DNA of 64,000 nt from Agrypnia vestita (taxonomy: Eukaryota > Arthropoda > Insecta > Trichoptera > Phryganeidae). Positions 47,641 to 58,916 of the stretch are shown here, in pieces (within the stretch, counting starts at the first letter, position 1; each line of letters starts with the position of its first letter). A model generated the notes under the pieces. That model was not told the DNA's origin and did not search any database. It saw nothing but the letters and a program-made list of their open reading frames with translations. The stretch covers positions 1-64,000 of the forward strand of contig JADDOH010002096.1 in the NCBI GenBank assembly GCA_016648135.1, read 5' to 3'. A program made the translations under genes and the position numbers.

Positions 47641-48575
47641 ATGAATTGTGAGTGAAAAATTATCATACTAATACCATATTTTCATTGTAGAGAGCTGTTT
47701 CCGTGTATGTCAATTGTTAGCTCATCGACAATAAATATATCGTCTCTCATAATGTTTCACCCTAGCGATAAATACTTACGTTAAATTAAACACAACACTA
47801 CGATGTTTATACGATATTGGATAGAGACGAAGCCTCAGGCTCGTTTTAAATGAGCAGGATCTTAACACGGAATAACTCGAATTTCAAACTGGCAATGTGG
47901 ATGTCCAGCCTTAAGACAAAATGCATTCGACGATTCAAAAGTTAATACTACTCCTTGATGATACCATGAAATTATTTAATAATTGAATTCAACACATAAA
48001 AAATATTTTTAAATTTAACCGGGCATTCGCCCAAGCTGCCCAGGCGGCAACTACACCACTGCTTAGAATGGAAGTATAAAGTACCTATGTATATATCGAG
48101 GGTCCTCAGCCAAAATGGCGTAAGTGATTATCTCAAATTTTGCAGGAGAGCAAAAGAAATTGTCAATATTTCTTTTATTATTAAACGATTTCGAAATATG
48201 GAACATTGAATAAAAATTAAATATAGAACGGTAAAATTGTAAAAAAAAATATTTTTGCCTTTTAATATTTATTATACTTCCTAATGAATTCGTAATATTC
48301 AGTATTTCATATTTTCTGAAAAATTAATGTATAATAATTTTTAAAATCAAGAAGAATATAATATAACATTAAAACGCAACGGTCAAATTTGAACAACGGT
48401 AAAATAGTAATACTATTGTACAACGTCCGGCAGTTAAACTATTAACCGGTCATTCTGCTAAATTATTGCAGCAGCACAATCATTCCATGGAACGCAATAT
48501 CTAATTCTCTGTGCAATTCCACGGTAACCACATTACTTAATCAGTAATATAACCCAAAATAACATGTATTTTTAC

Positions 48576-48590
48576 ACACACACACACACG
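48576..48590 (+). repeat. CA microsatellite
   Basis: ACACACACACACACA run beside the degraded SINE fragment. Confidence 0.9.
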
Positions 48591-48619
48591 TTTCTCCCGA
48601 AAACATTCAGAGACAATAA

Positions 48620-48745
48620 AGTATTAAGAACTATTATCACTTAAATATTCCTACTGTTTTGAATTTTCTATGAAAATAGGACAACTTAATGGCCGCTTGT
48701 CAAATTCGAACACTCGGTCTTTGCCGAAGGCGGGCGTCAAGAACA
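48620..48745 (-). repeat. Diverged SINE family 1 fragment
   Basis: Reverse orientation: TTAAATATTCCTACTGTTTT body and a decayed head with TCAAATTCGAACACTCGG in place of the B-box complement. Confidence 0.55.
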
Positions 48746-48992
48746 TTTTTTGACTGAGTTTCGACATTTCATACAACGATTATTAAATCTGTTTCTACCG
48801 ACAACCTTTCCAAATGGTGCGGCGCCTATACTTCATTATCTAGAATCTGTATCTACGAAGGAAATTAATAAATATTCAATATTAATAAAGCTATAATGTT
48901 TTAAATTCGCAAGAAATTTTTACGTCTTTTCTTGATTTTAAAACGCTTTTTATTTATACAAGGAGATGATTTTAAACGGTATATTCTATTTA

Positions 48993-49194
48993 TTCCCGTA
49001 TTTTGAAGCTTTACTCACTTAATAAAAATTAGTTTTTTTAATAAAAACACCGCCGCCGACGGCATTCTGTTTTATAATTACGTCATTTATTAATACATTT
49101 CATACTTAGAAATTTTTATTTTTAAATATTAATTAAGGTGTTTTTATTAAAAAAACTAACTTTTATTAAGTGAGTAAAGCCTCAAAATACGGGA
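48993..49194. mobile_element. MITE with inverted ends of about 60 bp
   Basis: TCCCGTATTTTGAAGCTTTA on the left mirrors TAAAGCCTCAAAATACGGGA on the right, with an AATAAAAACACC / GGTGTTTTTATT inner part. Similarity to 59950-60125 suggests a family. Confidence 0.75.
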
Positions 49195-49814
49195 TTATTA
49201 AAAAAAAATCGGGGTGTGTTTCCGTCATTGCTGTTTCTTCCGCCTTGTTTTGGCTGATCAACAATGAAGCCCATTTCTTTACAATAGTCAGTCGCTATTT
49301 CACTTTTTTTATCGTGAATCCAATTGGACGCCAATATCTTGTAGATGATGGTGTTGTGTTTTTTATTTTTTTTATTTTTTTGTTATTACTATTAGATTCA
49401 CACATTTGTAGTAGCTTCGTGACAAATACTTTTATTACAATTTTTATTTGTTTTGTACAATGTTTAGAAAGTTCACTAACACCAAACTTGTTCAATACAT
49501 ACAGAAATAATTGTTAATTACACTTTAATGACGATAAATTGTAAAAACGTTCATTTTTTAACACCATAAATAATTATATTATCTTTATCTTCATTATCTT
49601 GAGAGGAGGTCGCTAAGACTATCTGAAAAGAATACGCCCGATTTAACAAAGGTGGAAATATGTAGACGAGTAATTTACTTTTTTATAATAGTCCAAAATG
49701 TTCTGTCCAACCCCGGGCAAGACGAAATATATGTTCAATCTTCGGATTAACAATACCGCTTCCCGAGATCGGATTTAAAAATTACTAAAACCACCGATTC
49801 TGACTTCATTCGAG

Positions 49815-50123
49815 ATGACTGAAACACAATTATTTTATATTTTAGGCGATAAAGGAAAATTATGCAAAAATAGCTTTTATCAAAATTTTGTATACGAGAG
49901 TAAGAAACACGTAGCTACGATGAAATATGTTTTAGAAAGAGAGCAAATTACACGTAATAATAATAAAAATTATACGCGGCTACGATCAAAACTCAAACAC
50001 GTAGTTACGATGAAATATTCCTTTTTATACCTTCACTTTATTGATTTTTCAAACAAACACAAGAATTGTCTAGTTACATTTTTTCCACATTCGATTTTTC
50101 AAAAACTTTCTTCACAATATTAA
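49815..50123 (+). pseudogene. Possible FLYWCH-like zinc-finger remnant
   Basis: 102 open codons from an ATG. The first half (GDKGKLCKNSFYQNFVYESK, then TMKYVLEREQIT) loosely follows the FLYWCH pattern of Gly-Lys, a conserved aromatic strand and a W/Y-x-C position, but the expected Trp-Cys and later His are not there. A second TMKY string repeats 44 codons on. The rest is AT-driven. Weak; it may be chance. Confidence 0.2.
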
Positions 50124-52483
50124 ATAATGTATCGAGTACTTATTTGTAAATATAAATAAAACACTTTTTTTTATTATTTCAAAAAACAAATATATACATA
50201 TGTATGAAATCAACTCAAATTTTTAAGATATTTTTTAATATAATACATTGCGAAATTGTTCGATGTATATTTTGGAAACGAAACAATAGTAATAAAATAT
50301 TCTTTCGAACTAGAAAAGGAAGTCGGTGTACTCTTCGGAACTTTTTATATAACTCTAGCTGAAGTAAACATTTAAATATCTAAACAAAAATAGTAGTTCA
50401 AAAAACATTTATTATATAATACTAAGTACAGGTATTATATTGACAATAATTGCTGATTAAAGTACATACCTGACGTTTTAATAAGCATTTAGAAATCCTC
50501 GTAATTTTAAATTTAAGAAAATAGGGCGACTCCGTCATCGATTCACGTAAAACTAACCGCTGTTGGCGGTGCAAAAGATAATCCATATTTGCAAGTGCGC
50601 CCAGACTATTTATTGTGCTGCGTTAACAAAATAAATGATAACGGTACATTGTGAACTGGTTTATGGAGAACGTTTTGAAAATATTTTTTTCATTTTTCGG
50701 CGCCGTGATTAAGGTATTCGGCCTTGTGTGTGGAGTAGTAAATCCCAAAATCTACGAAACTTATTAATTTTTCAGTTATTCATTCGTCACTTAAGACATG
50801 TTCCTTAACGTATGAATGTGTGAAAACGAAAGTTGAAGGATGATACAATATAATGATAAGTTATAAATACAATGATAAGTTATAAATTATTATTTGCACT
50901 CGACGTATCGATGCATGAATGAGTTCTGGAACGCTATTAGAATAAAGGTGTAATGAATAAAGAAGCGTAATAACCTAGAAAACTTGCGCTGTGTAGTATG
51001 AAAATCTTATCGTGATTACTTTCCCTGAAATTTTTTTTATCAATAAATGGGAAATAAATATTTTTTAAATACCTCTTTCATATACAAATTATTAAAATAA
51101 TTTGCGGAAATATAAACACTACGTGGAAAACTTTGAAATAATTTATTACCATCCTATTGAAAGAGAAATGTATCTTCATTCTGAATATTTGAGTACTTAC
51201 ATACTTTGTAATATTTAGATAAACGCAATTTAAAAAGTTTTTAGTCATCAATAAAATGTTTTGACAATGCAAATTAAAACATACTATCGCGATGGTCTCA
51301 AAGAGATATTCCTAAGCTCTTGTGATTAAAATAAGGATTATTTTAACTATGCGGGTGAAAAGAAAATCCAAGAAAGTACATTGTAAAAATTGTCGCGAAA
51401 CTAAAATATCCGGCGGCCGAATATTCGGTCCATAGCCACGACATGTTTAGATCCAAGCTAAATTGCGGAGGCCGTCATCGTGAGTGATAAGTGAGCGAAT
51501 GATACTTACGCATTAACTCACCACAAATGAGAGCCTCATTTAAAGCTGGATTAGAATGTTTTTTCAACCCCTTAAGACAAGACCTAAGGATCAAGGCAAA
51601 CTATTTGGGGGCTGTTGAAGCTCAAAGAGGCTGACAGAAAATCCCGATGATGAAAAATGAATCTTCAAATAGTGGAAGTACATCGCCATCTCGCCTGCTT
51701 AAAGAAACAGACGTGACGAGACTGGATAAACTCTTTGAACCAATCCCAAAAATCACTCGCGGAGTGATTTTTAGGATTGTTTCAACGAAATGGCAGATAA
51801 AAATAATAGTCAGTGTCAGTGACTCAGTTTGTTACCCTGGAATTACCCAACAGTGAAATAGCGACAAGCGTCAACCTTACAAGGACCGCGATTGTCTCCA
51901 ATGAACGCTGGCTTCAATAATACAAATTCATGCTTGAGGTTAGAGCACCACTTCCTCAAATTTAAATTGATTGAAATATCAGGTGTGTGGGCGCGCGAGC
52001 AGGGTCGGCGACCAGATTTCACAAAGTGAAGAAAACAATTTATTGATTGCCCCTTTTGTAATTATTCAGAGGAAAAATCTTAAAAACCAAACGAATCCGC
52101 CGATACTGCATTGATTAGTTTCCACTGTCCGCCAGATTTTTCATCAAATTATTTATATTAAATAAGCAAAAAGTACTTTACAGCGGCAAACACGCTAATA
52201 CTAATTAAATCAAAAAACTTAATAGTGACAAAAAATTATTTAAGGATAATAGCGACAAAACACAACGGAAAAATAATGTATTTTGTTTGACGCTATAACC
52301 GCACACCTTTTCCTGATAACAGAATACGACATGTCAGTGTGTTTGTTGTACGTTGCTAGCTCAAACAGATAGGAAGACTTATTCCCTTTATTATTTTATT
52401 TTTAGCTTAGAAAAATAAGAATGCGTTTTAAAATCTATTAAAATTTTGTTCATACACAAAAATACAAACTAAATATTCCTTAT
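50124..52483. other. AT-rich non-coding DNA
   Basis: No supported gene. A CGGCCGAATATTCGG palindrome at 51415-51429 and the hairpin at 51734 are the only structures seen. Confidence 0.55.
51734..51785. repeat. Short hairpin
   Basis: CAATCCCAAAAATCACTCGC pairs with GAGTGATTTTTAGGATTG. Rho-type terminators do not apply here; it is probably a repeat remnant. Confidence 0.65.
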
Positions 52484-54545
52484 TTAATAATAATAATAAT
52501 AAATAATAATTGGATAATTTGTATAGCGCCGTTTTCGCGAAATACTCACCTCAAGGGCGCTTTACACAGAGAAATTATTATCTTACAAGACAACTTACTG
52601 CTAGAAAAGAAAAAACTTATTTACTATTACTTATTCACTAGGTGGCATACAAGAAGTGGAATTAAAATTGAGTACTATAATAGTTTGTAAGTCCCTGAAA
52701 GAATTATGTGTTTTCGCGGAGTGCACAATATGAGTGGAAAACATTAACTAGCGTTGTTGTGGTCAGATTCTATAGGTTTTTATAGGATTGTCTAAATAAA
52801 TGCGCCTTAAGTTGTTTTTTGAACAGTGGTAAGCTGTCTGTTTGTCTCAGTTTATTAGGTAGTTTGTTCCATAACTTTGGTCCAGCCACCGCGAAAGCAC
52901 GATCACCGAAATTAGTTTTGTGGACGTGATTTACTTCAGCTAACCTATTTGTATTAGATGTTGATGCTGAGCGAAGTGTTAGTTGTCTATTATTTGCGGA
53001 GAATGGAATGCAGAAGTCGGTTATGTATTGAGGGGCCATGTTGTGAATAGCCTTAAATATTGTAAGGCAAAGCTTATATTCAATCCTCTCTGGACATCTA
53101 AGCCAGTGAAGGTTTTGAAGATGGTTTGAGATGTGCGCAAACTTTGAAACGCCGGTAATGAGTCTTGCGGCGGCATTAAATACAGATTGTAATTTGTTTA
53201 TTTCCTGTTTCGGGAGATGAGCGTAGATACCATTACAGTAGTCTAAGCGAGAGATAACGTATGCAGTTATTAGTGATTTTGTTGCTTCTGTTGGGATGCT
53301 TTTGCGAATAGATTTAATGCGGCGTAAATGATAGAATGCAGAGCTGGTTGTGCTATTAATTTGTTTACTAAGAGACAAGCATGAATCCAAGTAGACTCCA
53401 AGTAGTTTGACATTAGTTTTGGGAATTATGTCAATATTTGAAATAGAGAGTGGGAGTTTTTCCAACAGGTGCTGGCGTCTTCGGGTAGCTGTCCAAAGGA
53501 ACTCAGTTTTGGTCGGGTTAAGTTTTAGTTTATTCGAGGACATCCAAAGGTTTACGTCATTTATGCACTGAATGATAGATTGTTTTAGTATGTTTGTATC
53601 GTTTGGAGAACAATGGAAGTATAGTTGCCAGTCATCAGCATAACAGTGAGCTAGAAGTCCGTGTTTGGTAATGATATCAAATAAATCTTTTGTGTACATG
53701 ATGAAAAGTAAAGGACCTAATACCGATCCTTGTGGAACACCTGACTTCATACAAACCGGTGCTGATTCAATTTTATCAATAACTACCGTTTGGAAACGGT
53801 TCGAGAGATAGGATTGGAACCATTTAAGCGCTGTACCGCGTAGACCGTAAGATACTTCCATTCTTCTCAGCAAGAGGTCATGGTCAATTGTGTCAAAAGC
53901 GGCACTCATGTCAAGAAGAGAGACGAGTACTAATTTGCCCGTATCTATTGCGAGTATGATGTCAGATAAAATTTTAAGGAGTCCGGTTTCTGTAGAGTTG
54001 TGTTTTCTGTAGGCTGATTGAAATTTACTAAATAAATTGTGTGCGTCCATATATGCATTCAGCCGCGAAGACACAATTCTTTCAAGCAGTTTAGCGATAA
54101 GTGGTAAATTGGATATAGGTCTGTAATTATTGAGGTTTTCTGCATCTAGCGTAAGTTTTTTTAAAATTGGAGTCACTATTGCACTTTTCAGAAAGTCGGG
54201 AACTTCTCCAGTGCCTAACGACATGTTGTAAAGTTTACAAAGAAAAGGTGCTAGTTCTTGTATGCAGGATTTGAAAAGCCAAGTTGGTATGGGGTCCAGG
54301 GCACAATGTTTGGTTGGAGAGATTCTCGTAATACGTATAATTTCTGCAATATTAGTGTCTGACAGAGTGTCAAATATAGTGTCACCTGGTACGAGTGATG
54401 GTTCTGTACTAGATAATGTCGAAAGCCTAATTTTGTTTATCTTATCTTCGAAGAAGGCTGACATTTTACTTGGGGTGATATTTATATCTGTCTATAATAT
54501 TATGGTCTTTGAATCATTCCGTATTTTTCATTATGTACTTTAAAA
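52484..54545 (-). mobile_element. 5'-truncated CR1/L2-like non-LTR retrotransposon
   Basis: Contains the reverse-transcriptase ORF at 52770-54464 and a 3' untranslated tail of about 285 bp that ends in a short (TTA)n microsatellite, the usual 3' end of CR1/L2-group LINEs. The endonuclease half of ORF2 and all of ORF1 are missing. The 5' boundary is put at about 54545, where similarity to a LINE coding sequence ends. Confidence 0.85.
52770..54464 (-). CDS. LINE reverse transcriptase, C-terminal two thirds of ORF2
   Basis: 564 open codons. RT landmarks in order: LNNYRPISNLPLIAKLLERI at about 111-130, LLDMSAAFDTIDH at about 183-195 with the first catalytic Asp at 185, SGVPQGSVLGPLLF at about 241-254, and the catalytic YADD box at 275-278. 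The thumb and C-terminal region follow, with RLDYCNGIYAHLPK and a final GDRAFAVAGPKLWNKLP...HLF motif characteristic of CR1/L2/Rex1-type elements. No internal stops, which indicates recent insertion. The apurinic endonuclease domain expected upstream is absent, so the ORF is dead by 5' truncation although the RT domain looks intact. ORFs of this type normally start much further upstream; the ATG here is simply the first available. Confidence 0.92.
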   Translation of the reverse strand: MSAFFEDKINKIRLSTLSSTEPSLVPGDTIFDTLSDTNIAEIIRITRISPTKHCALDPIPTWLFKSCIQELAPFLCKLYNMSLGTGEVPDFLKSAIVTPILKKLTLDAENLNNYRPISNLPLIAKLLERIVSSRLNAYMDAHNLFSKFQSAYRKHNSTETGLLKILSDIILAIDTGKLVLVSLLDMSAAFDTIDHDLLLRRMEVSYGLRGTALKWFQSYLSNRFQTVVIDKIESAPVCMKSGVPQGSVLGPLLFIMYTKDLFDIITKHGLLAHCYADDWQLYFHCSPNDTNILKQSIIQCINDVNLWMSSNKLKLNPTKTEFLWTATRRRQHLLEKLPLSISNIDIIPKTNVKLLGVYLDSCLSLSKQINSTTSSAFYHLRRIKSIRKSIPTEATKSLITAYVISRLDYCNGIYAHLPKQEINKLQSVFNAAARLITGVSKFAHISNHLQNLHWLRCPERIEYKLCLTIFKAIHNMAPQYITDFCIPFSANNRQLTLRSASTSNTNRLAEVNHVHKTNFGDRAFAVAGPKLWNKLPNKLRQTDSLPLFKKQLKAHLFRQSYKNL

Positions 54546-55152
54546 GTTGTATAATTTTATACACAAAAAACTAAAGTAAAAACTGTGTGAGTAGGTGGGT
54601 ACATCCTCACTTAATCGAAAATGCACTTTTTTGTTCTTCAATCTGCACTGACAGTCACGTAGCAAATATATAAGAAGGCATTTAAAGTTATTAAATAACA
54701 GCATTTTAATTGCATTCTTTATTATTACTAATAACGCAATTTCCGCATAGGGATATGCTGGGATGATACAATGCCGCGCTCTTCTGTTACCACCCACAGG
54801 CATCGTCCTAGTCGATTGATGAGGCTTCTAACAGCACCATCTTCTAGCATCTGGTTTACCTGTTCATGCGAAGACAGGCGTTCTCTATTTCTGGTGATAA
54901 CAATACACGTCATATAATTTTTAATAATCCTCTCTTCATTCATTCCTTATATTCAAACCGTCTAGAGACCGTTCCACATTACCAAATCACCTTTCTTAAT
55001 CCTGTTCACTATGCTAAAATCAGCTCTTTCCTGTTACTTGTACTAGTCCAGACGCGTGTGGTAAATACATTGAAATAAGCTGTAAATATATATATATCGA
55101 AGAAAAAAAGCGAAATTAATTATTTATGTCCGGAATATATACATAATAAATT

Positions 55153-55401
55153 GGGGTATAAAAGCAAAGGCAGGAGTATCCAAAAAAATTATAAATTGTT
55201 TTGAATGCCGTCACCGAGGATTACTAATTTAAAATGTACTGAATTCTAGATTTTAAATATCGATCGCTTCCAAAATCATGTTTCCCATAAATTTATAGGA
55301 TGTTTCCTATAAAATCTCGAATTCAGTAGGTACAATAGAAATGAGTAATCCTAGATAACTGTATTTTTTTTTGGATATTGCTGCCTTTGATTTTATACCC
55401 C
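55153..55401. mobile_element. Palindromic MITE with GGGGTATAAAAGCAAAGGCAG ends
   Basis: Left end GGGGTATAAAAGCAAAGGCA, right end its complement TGCCTTTGATTTTATACCCC; inner inverted blocks GAGGATTACTAATTTAAAAT and GAGTAATCC. Confidence 0.75.
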
Positions 55402-55647
55402 GCGTATGCTAAAATCTGATGATATACTAAAATCGATAATAATAGTGATACGAATGTTACGAGATACATTTAATTTAAATTTATTCGGCAGAAATTCTTT
55501 CGAGTCGGCACTTGAGTACAACTCACTTTAAAGTACTGACTGCATGCCGATGATTTAGGGCCGGTTGTTTGATCGGAAGTAAGAGTAATAGTTTTCCTAA
55601 AAATCTATACTTTTTGCTAAACTAAGTCTAACTACTGTATATATATA

Positions 55648-56935
55648 TTAGGTCCTTACATATGAAATTGGCGTTATGTCGTACTGGCAAATTTGATCTC
55701 AAATATCTTCTCTTTGGTTAGGAATTCCAAATCCAAATTTATACAGCTATTTACTCATGTATTTGTGTTTTGAAAATTATAATTCATTTGTTTTTTCCTC
55801 AATTATTTTTTTCTTTGCGTCAACTCAGTTTACAAAACGAAAAACTTGAAATATCGCGTTATTTACGAGTACGAGTTCCACCGTGGCACCAGTGCTGCAG
55901 AAACGGCTCGAAGGATTAATGATGTGTATGGCGACGGTGCCGCAAAAGAAAACACAGTGCGTTTTTGGTTCCAACGTTTTCGTTCTGGAATTTTCGACCT
56001 GCAGAACAAGCCCCGTGGACGGCCGGAGACCAAAGTTGATAATGAAGAATTAAAGGCTATTGTGGAAGCGGATCCACCGCAAACCACATCCGAGTTAGCT
56101 GCAGGCTGCGGTGTTAGTGATAAAACTGTTTTAATCCACTTGAAGCAAATTGGTAAGGTGAAAAAGCTTGAAATGTGGGTACCTCACGAATTGAGTGAAG
56201 CAAATCAACAAACGCGCGTTGACTGCTGCGTTGCATTACTCAACCGGCACAATAATGAAGGGATTTTAAATCGAATCATTACCTGTGATGGAAAGTGGAT
56301 CCTGTACGATAATCGGAAGCGCTCATCGCAATGGCTGAACCCTGCCGAACCCAGCCAAACCATGCCCCGAGCGAAAATTGACTTCAAAAAAGTTACTTGT
56401 GAGCGTTTGGTGGACTAGTGCTAGTGTTGTTCACTACAGCTTTCTTAAATCTGGCCAGACGATTACGGCAGATGTCTATTGTCAGCAACTGCAAACCATG
56501 ATGGAAAAGATAGCTGCTAAACAACCGAGGCTGGTTAATCGCTCTAGGCCACTGCTGCTTCATGATAACGCTAGACCACACACTGCACAACAGACGGCTA
56601 CCAAATTAGAGGAGCTTCAATTGGAATGTCTAAGACATCCACCGTACTCTCCGGACCTTGCCCCAACAGATTACCATTTTTTTCGAAATTTGGATAACTT
56701 CTTGCAAAGGAAAAAATTCAACTCCGATGGGGCAGTCCAACCCGCCTTCAAAGATTTTATTGATTCCCGTCCGAATGGTTTTTTTAGTAAAGGGATCGAT
56801 GAACTACCTATGAGATGGCAAAAGTGCATAGACAGCAATGGTACATACTTTGATTAAATAAATATATTATAATAAAAAAAAAAATCGGCTTAAATGTTCC
56901 ACGCTCACCGACTACCGCCATTTCATATGTAAGGA
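55648..56935 (+). mobile_element. Mariner transposon, second copy (defective)
   Basis: Same family as the element at 16714-17994. The left repeat reads TTAGGTCCTTACATATGAAA after TA (55646-55647); the right repeat ends near ATATGTAAGGA before TA (56936-56937). Its length matches the intact copy and the coding region differs at only a few percent of positions by eye, so both copies are young. Confidence 0.9.
55837..56857 (+). pseudogene. Mariner transposase pseudogene
   Basis: Near-identical to the intact gene at 16787-17806 but disabled in two ways. The start codon of the intact copy is ACG here (55837). One extra C in the run at about 56350-56352, between the GAACC and AGCC of the intact copy, shifts the frame, so the second half (from about 56378, through HDNARPH and YSPDLAPTDYHFF to the stop at 56857) is read in another frame. 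The first catalytic motif has also changed from TCDEKW to TCDGKW, with the Asp itself kept. All three catalytic aspartates remain encoded. The element could be mobilised only by another source of transposase, such as the intact copy. Confidence 0.9.
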
Positions 56936-57024
56936 TAGACCCTCGATGTATACTGTACTATAGAATACTTATATACTAATATATATATATCTATATATAT
57001 TTATATCTATATCTCTTATTATAT

Positions 57025-57980
57025 AACTACTTTGGGGGTAACCCGCGCCAAATTCTGGTCGTCAGGACCAGTCGTCTGCCGACGTTTCGAACAGATCTCT
57101 GCTCATCTTCAGGGCGCCTTGTCGATGAGCTGCTTCTCCAAAAAGCGTACAACCGTTTGGGTCCGGAGCTCACCGTCAAGTGAAAGTTTGAGAAATTCTG
57201 CGTCAGGTGTTTGTGGAGGAGTGGGTTTCTCCAGCGACGTTGCTAAAGAGTTTTGCTCGGCTTCTAGTAATCCGTATATTTACTTTACTATCGTCATTAT
57301 ACAATGTTGAAAAGGTTGGATTTTCTAATTGCTTCGGTGTTTCCATCGCGATATGCGGTTTATTATTAATATTATTTGTATTAGGAATTTGATTATTATT
57401 ATTAAGAATGTTACTCCATGCGGTCGGAAGTCGAATGCTATCGTCTCTATTGTTCATTATATTACTATTTCTTCTATTTATTTCAATTGCCTCTCTGTAG
57501 ATTCTAAATGTTTCATTATTGAGGCTGGCAACTACTTTTGAATTGTCGAAATCTATTTTATGATTCATTCATTAGAGAATGGTGGAGTAACATTCTTAAT
57601 AATAATAATCAAATTCCTAATACAAATAATATTAATAATAAACCGCATATCGCGATGGAAACACCGAAGCAATTAGAAAATCCAACCTTTTCAACATTGT
57701 ATAATGACGATAGTAAAGTAAATATACGGATTACTAGAAGCCGAGCAAAACTCTTTAGCAACGTCGCTGGAGAAACCCACTCCTCCACAAACACCTGACG
57801 CAGAATTTCTCAAACTTTCACTTGACGGTGAGCTCCGGACCCAAACGGTTGTACGCTTTTTGGAGAAGCAGCTCATCGACAAGGCGCCCTGAAGATGAGC
57901 AGTGAGATCTGTTCGAAACGTCGGCAGACGACTGGTCCTGACGACCAGAATTTGACGCGGGTTACCCCCAAAGTAGTTAG
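57025..57980. repeat. Near-perfect 0.95 kb inverted repeat from a Penelope-like element
   Basis: Arms of about 390 bp (57025-57418 and 57584-57980) are almost exact reverse complements around a unique spacer of about 165 bp. Each arm carries GATCTGTTCGAAACGTCGGC (with one small indel upstream) and the CTGAAGATGAG block, sequence typical of Penelope terminal repeats that contain hammerhead-ribozyme motifs; the core here is degenerate. Inverted arrangements of terminal repeats are characteristic of this group. Confidence 0.7.
57203..57568 (-). pseudogene. Penelope-like C-terminal (GIY-YIG region) fragment
   Basis: 121 open codons that begin inside the unique spacer and run out through the left arm. 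The start, with a FDNSKVV segment, then YREAIEINRRN, then RLPTAWSNIL, matches the conserved end of the GIY-YIG endonuclease region of Penelope-like polyproteins (FD..KI...E...R...EAI.I......L...W). An Asn-rich tail follows. The RT and most of the endonuclease are absent. The right arm repeats only the tail on the plus strand (57585-57798). Confidence 0.6.
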
Positions 57981-58337
57981 AACTAACACATATTGTACCC
58001 GTGAAAGCCTTCGATTTAACATATATATAAACAATATTTCCTAAATAAATAAATATTTTATATATATAGGTAATACGGCAAAAATTTTCAATATATTTCG
58101 AAGACGATTTATATACAATTAAATCGGGAATAATACTAATTTCTGATATGTTTATTTTGACAAAAATAAATCAAACATTTTATGATATCATTGATGGCAA
58201 TGTCGTAAATAATCATTATGATATGACAGATAGTATTTATATTCACCATAGAAATGACAAATAGAATTTACACCGAAAGTTTTGGGTGGAATTTGTAAAA
58301 AATAACATTTCTGCAATGACGTGCGCGTAGTTCTCAC

Positions 58338-58520
58338 CTGGCATAGGACCTTTCGAAGAAACACGCTATCCCATGAAAAATTTACTTGTCTATTACACAA
58401 AACTCGCAGCATAGAACTAAGTAAAAATACACGGTTCAGGACGAATTTTTTCTTGACTTGACTAGATCTTTGAAACAAATTTGTTGGGCGCAGCAAGTGA
58501 GATAAATGAAGAATTGACAT
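58338..58520 (-). CDS. Candidate first exon, mitochondrial-targeting-like N-terminus
   Basis: Minus-strand ORF that runs 61 codons from an ATG to a perfect donor, CAG/GTGAGA, in phase 0. The peptide is almost free of acidic residues and rich in Arg, Leu, Ser and Val, with segments such as MLRVLCNRQVNFSW from a second ATG at 58412. That is the composition of a cleavable mitochondrial presequence. From the second ATG the exon would be 25 codons. The ORF continues open beyond the donor for 49 codons to a stop at 58188, with a more AT-driven composition, which fits an intron. I could not find the following exon and do not recognise the gene. It could be chance in AT-rich DNA. Confidence 0.33.
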
Positions 58521-58549
58521 GAAGTTAGGTACAGAAAAGTCGGAAATAA

Positions 58550-58680
58550 AACTTCTAGCCGTAGGACGAATTACGGCTAGAATTTTAAATCGGAAAAAAA
58601 CAGATACGTCACGTTAAACAGAAACGTCAGAAATAAAATTTCTAGCCATAGGACAAATTACGGCTAGAATTAAAAATCAA
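58550..58680. repeat. Two direct copies of a CTAGCCGTA/TACGGCTAG hairpin unit
   Basis: Units start CGGAAATAAAACTTCTAGCC (about 58540) and CAGAAATAAAATTTCTAGCC (about 58628); each contains a 9-bp stem CTAGCC(G/A)TA ... TACGGCTAG. They lie just upstream of the candidate exon at 58338-58520. Confidence 0.75.
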
Positions 58681-58740
58681 CTTTTTTTTAAGATAAGGAT
58701 TATTTAATGAATATTCGTTTCCCAGAATCTTTACTAATCA

Positions 58741-58916
58741 TACGGCGGCCCTCATATGGTATGACACTGGATTCTCACACCGAGGATTCAGGGTTCGATT
58801 CCCAGTGAGGTCACAATTAATCTATGTGATTTACTCAAACCTGGGTATTTTAAGATGTGTTTCGCTTCTGTAATTGGGCCTCTTGGCCTGTTGAAGCGTA
58901 AATAAAACAAAAATAT
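58741..58916 (+). repeat. tRNA-derived SINE, family 2
   Basis: A box TGGTATGACACTGG and perfect B box GGGTTCGATTCCC, then a body with ATGTGATTTACTCAAACCTG and CTGTAATTGGGCCTC, ending in an A-rich tail. Confidence 0.85.

Larger units (their letters stand above)
47641..48992. other. AT-rich non-coding DNA
   Basis: Holds the degraded SINE and CA microsatellite listed separately. Otherwise nothing. Confidence 0.55.
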
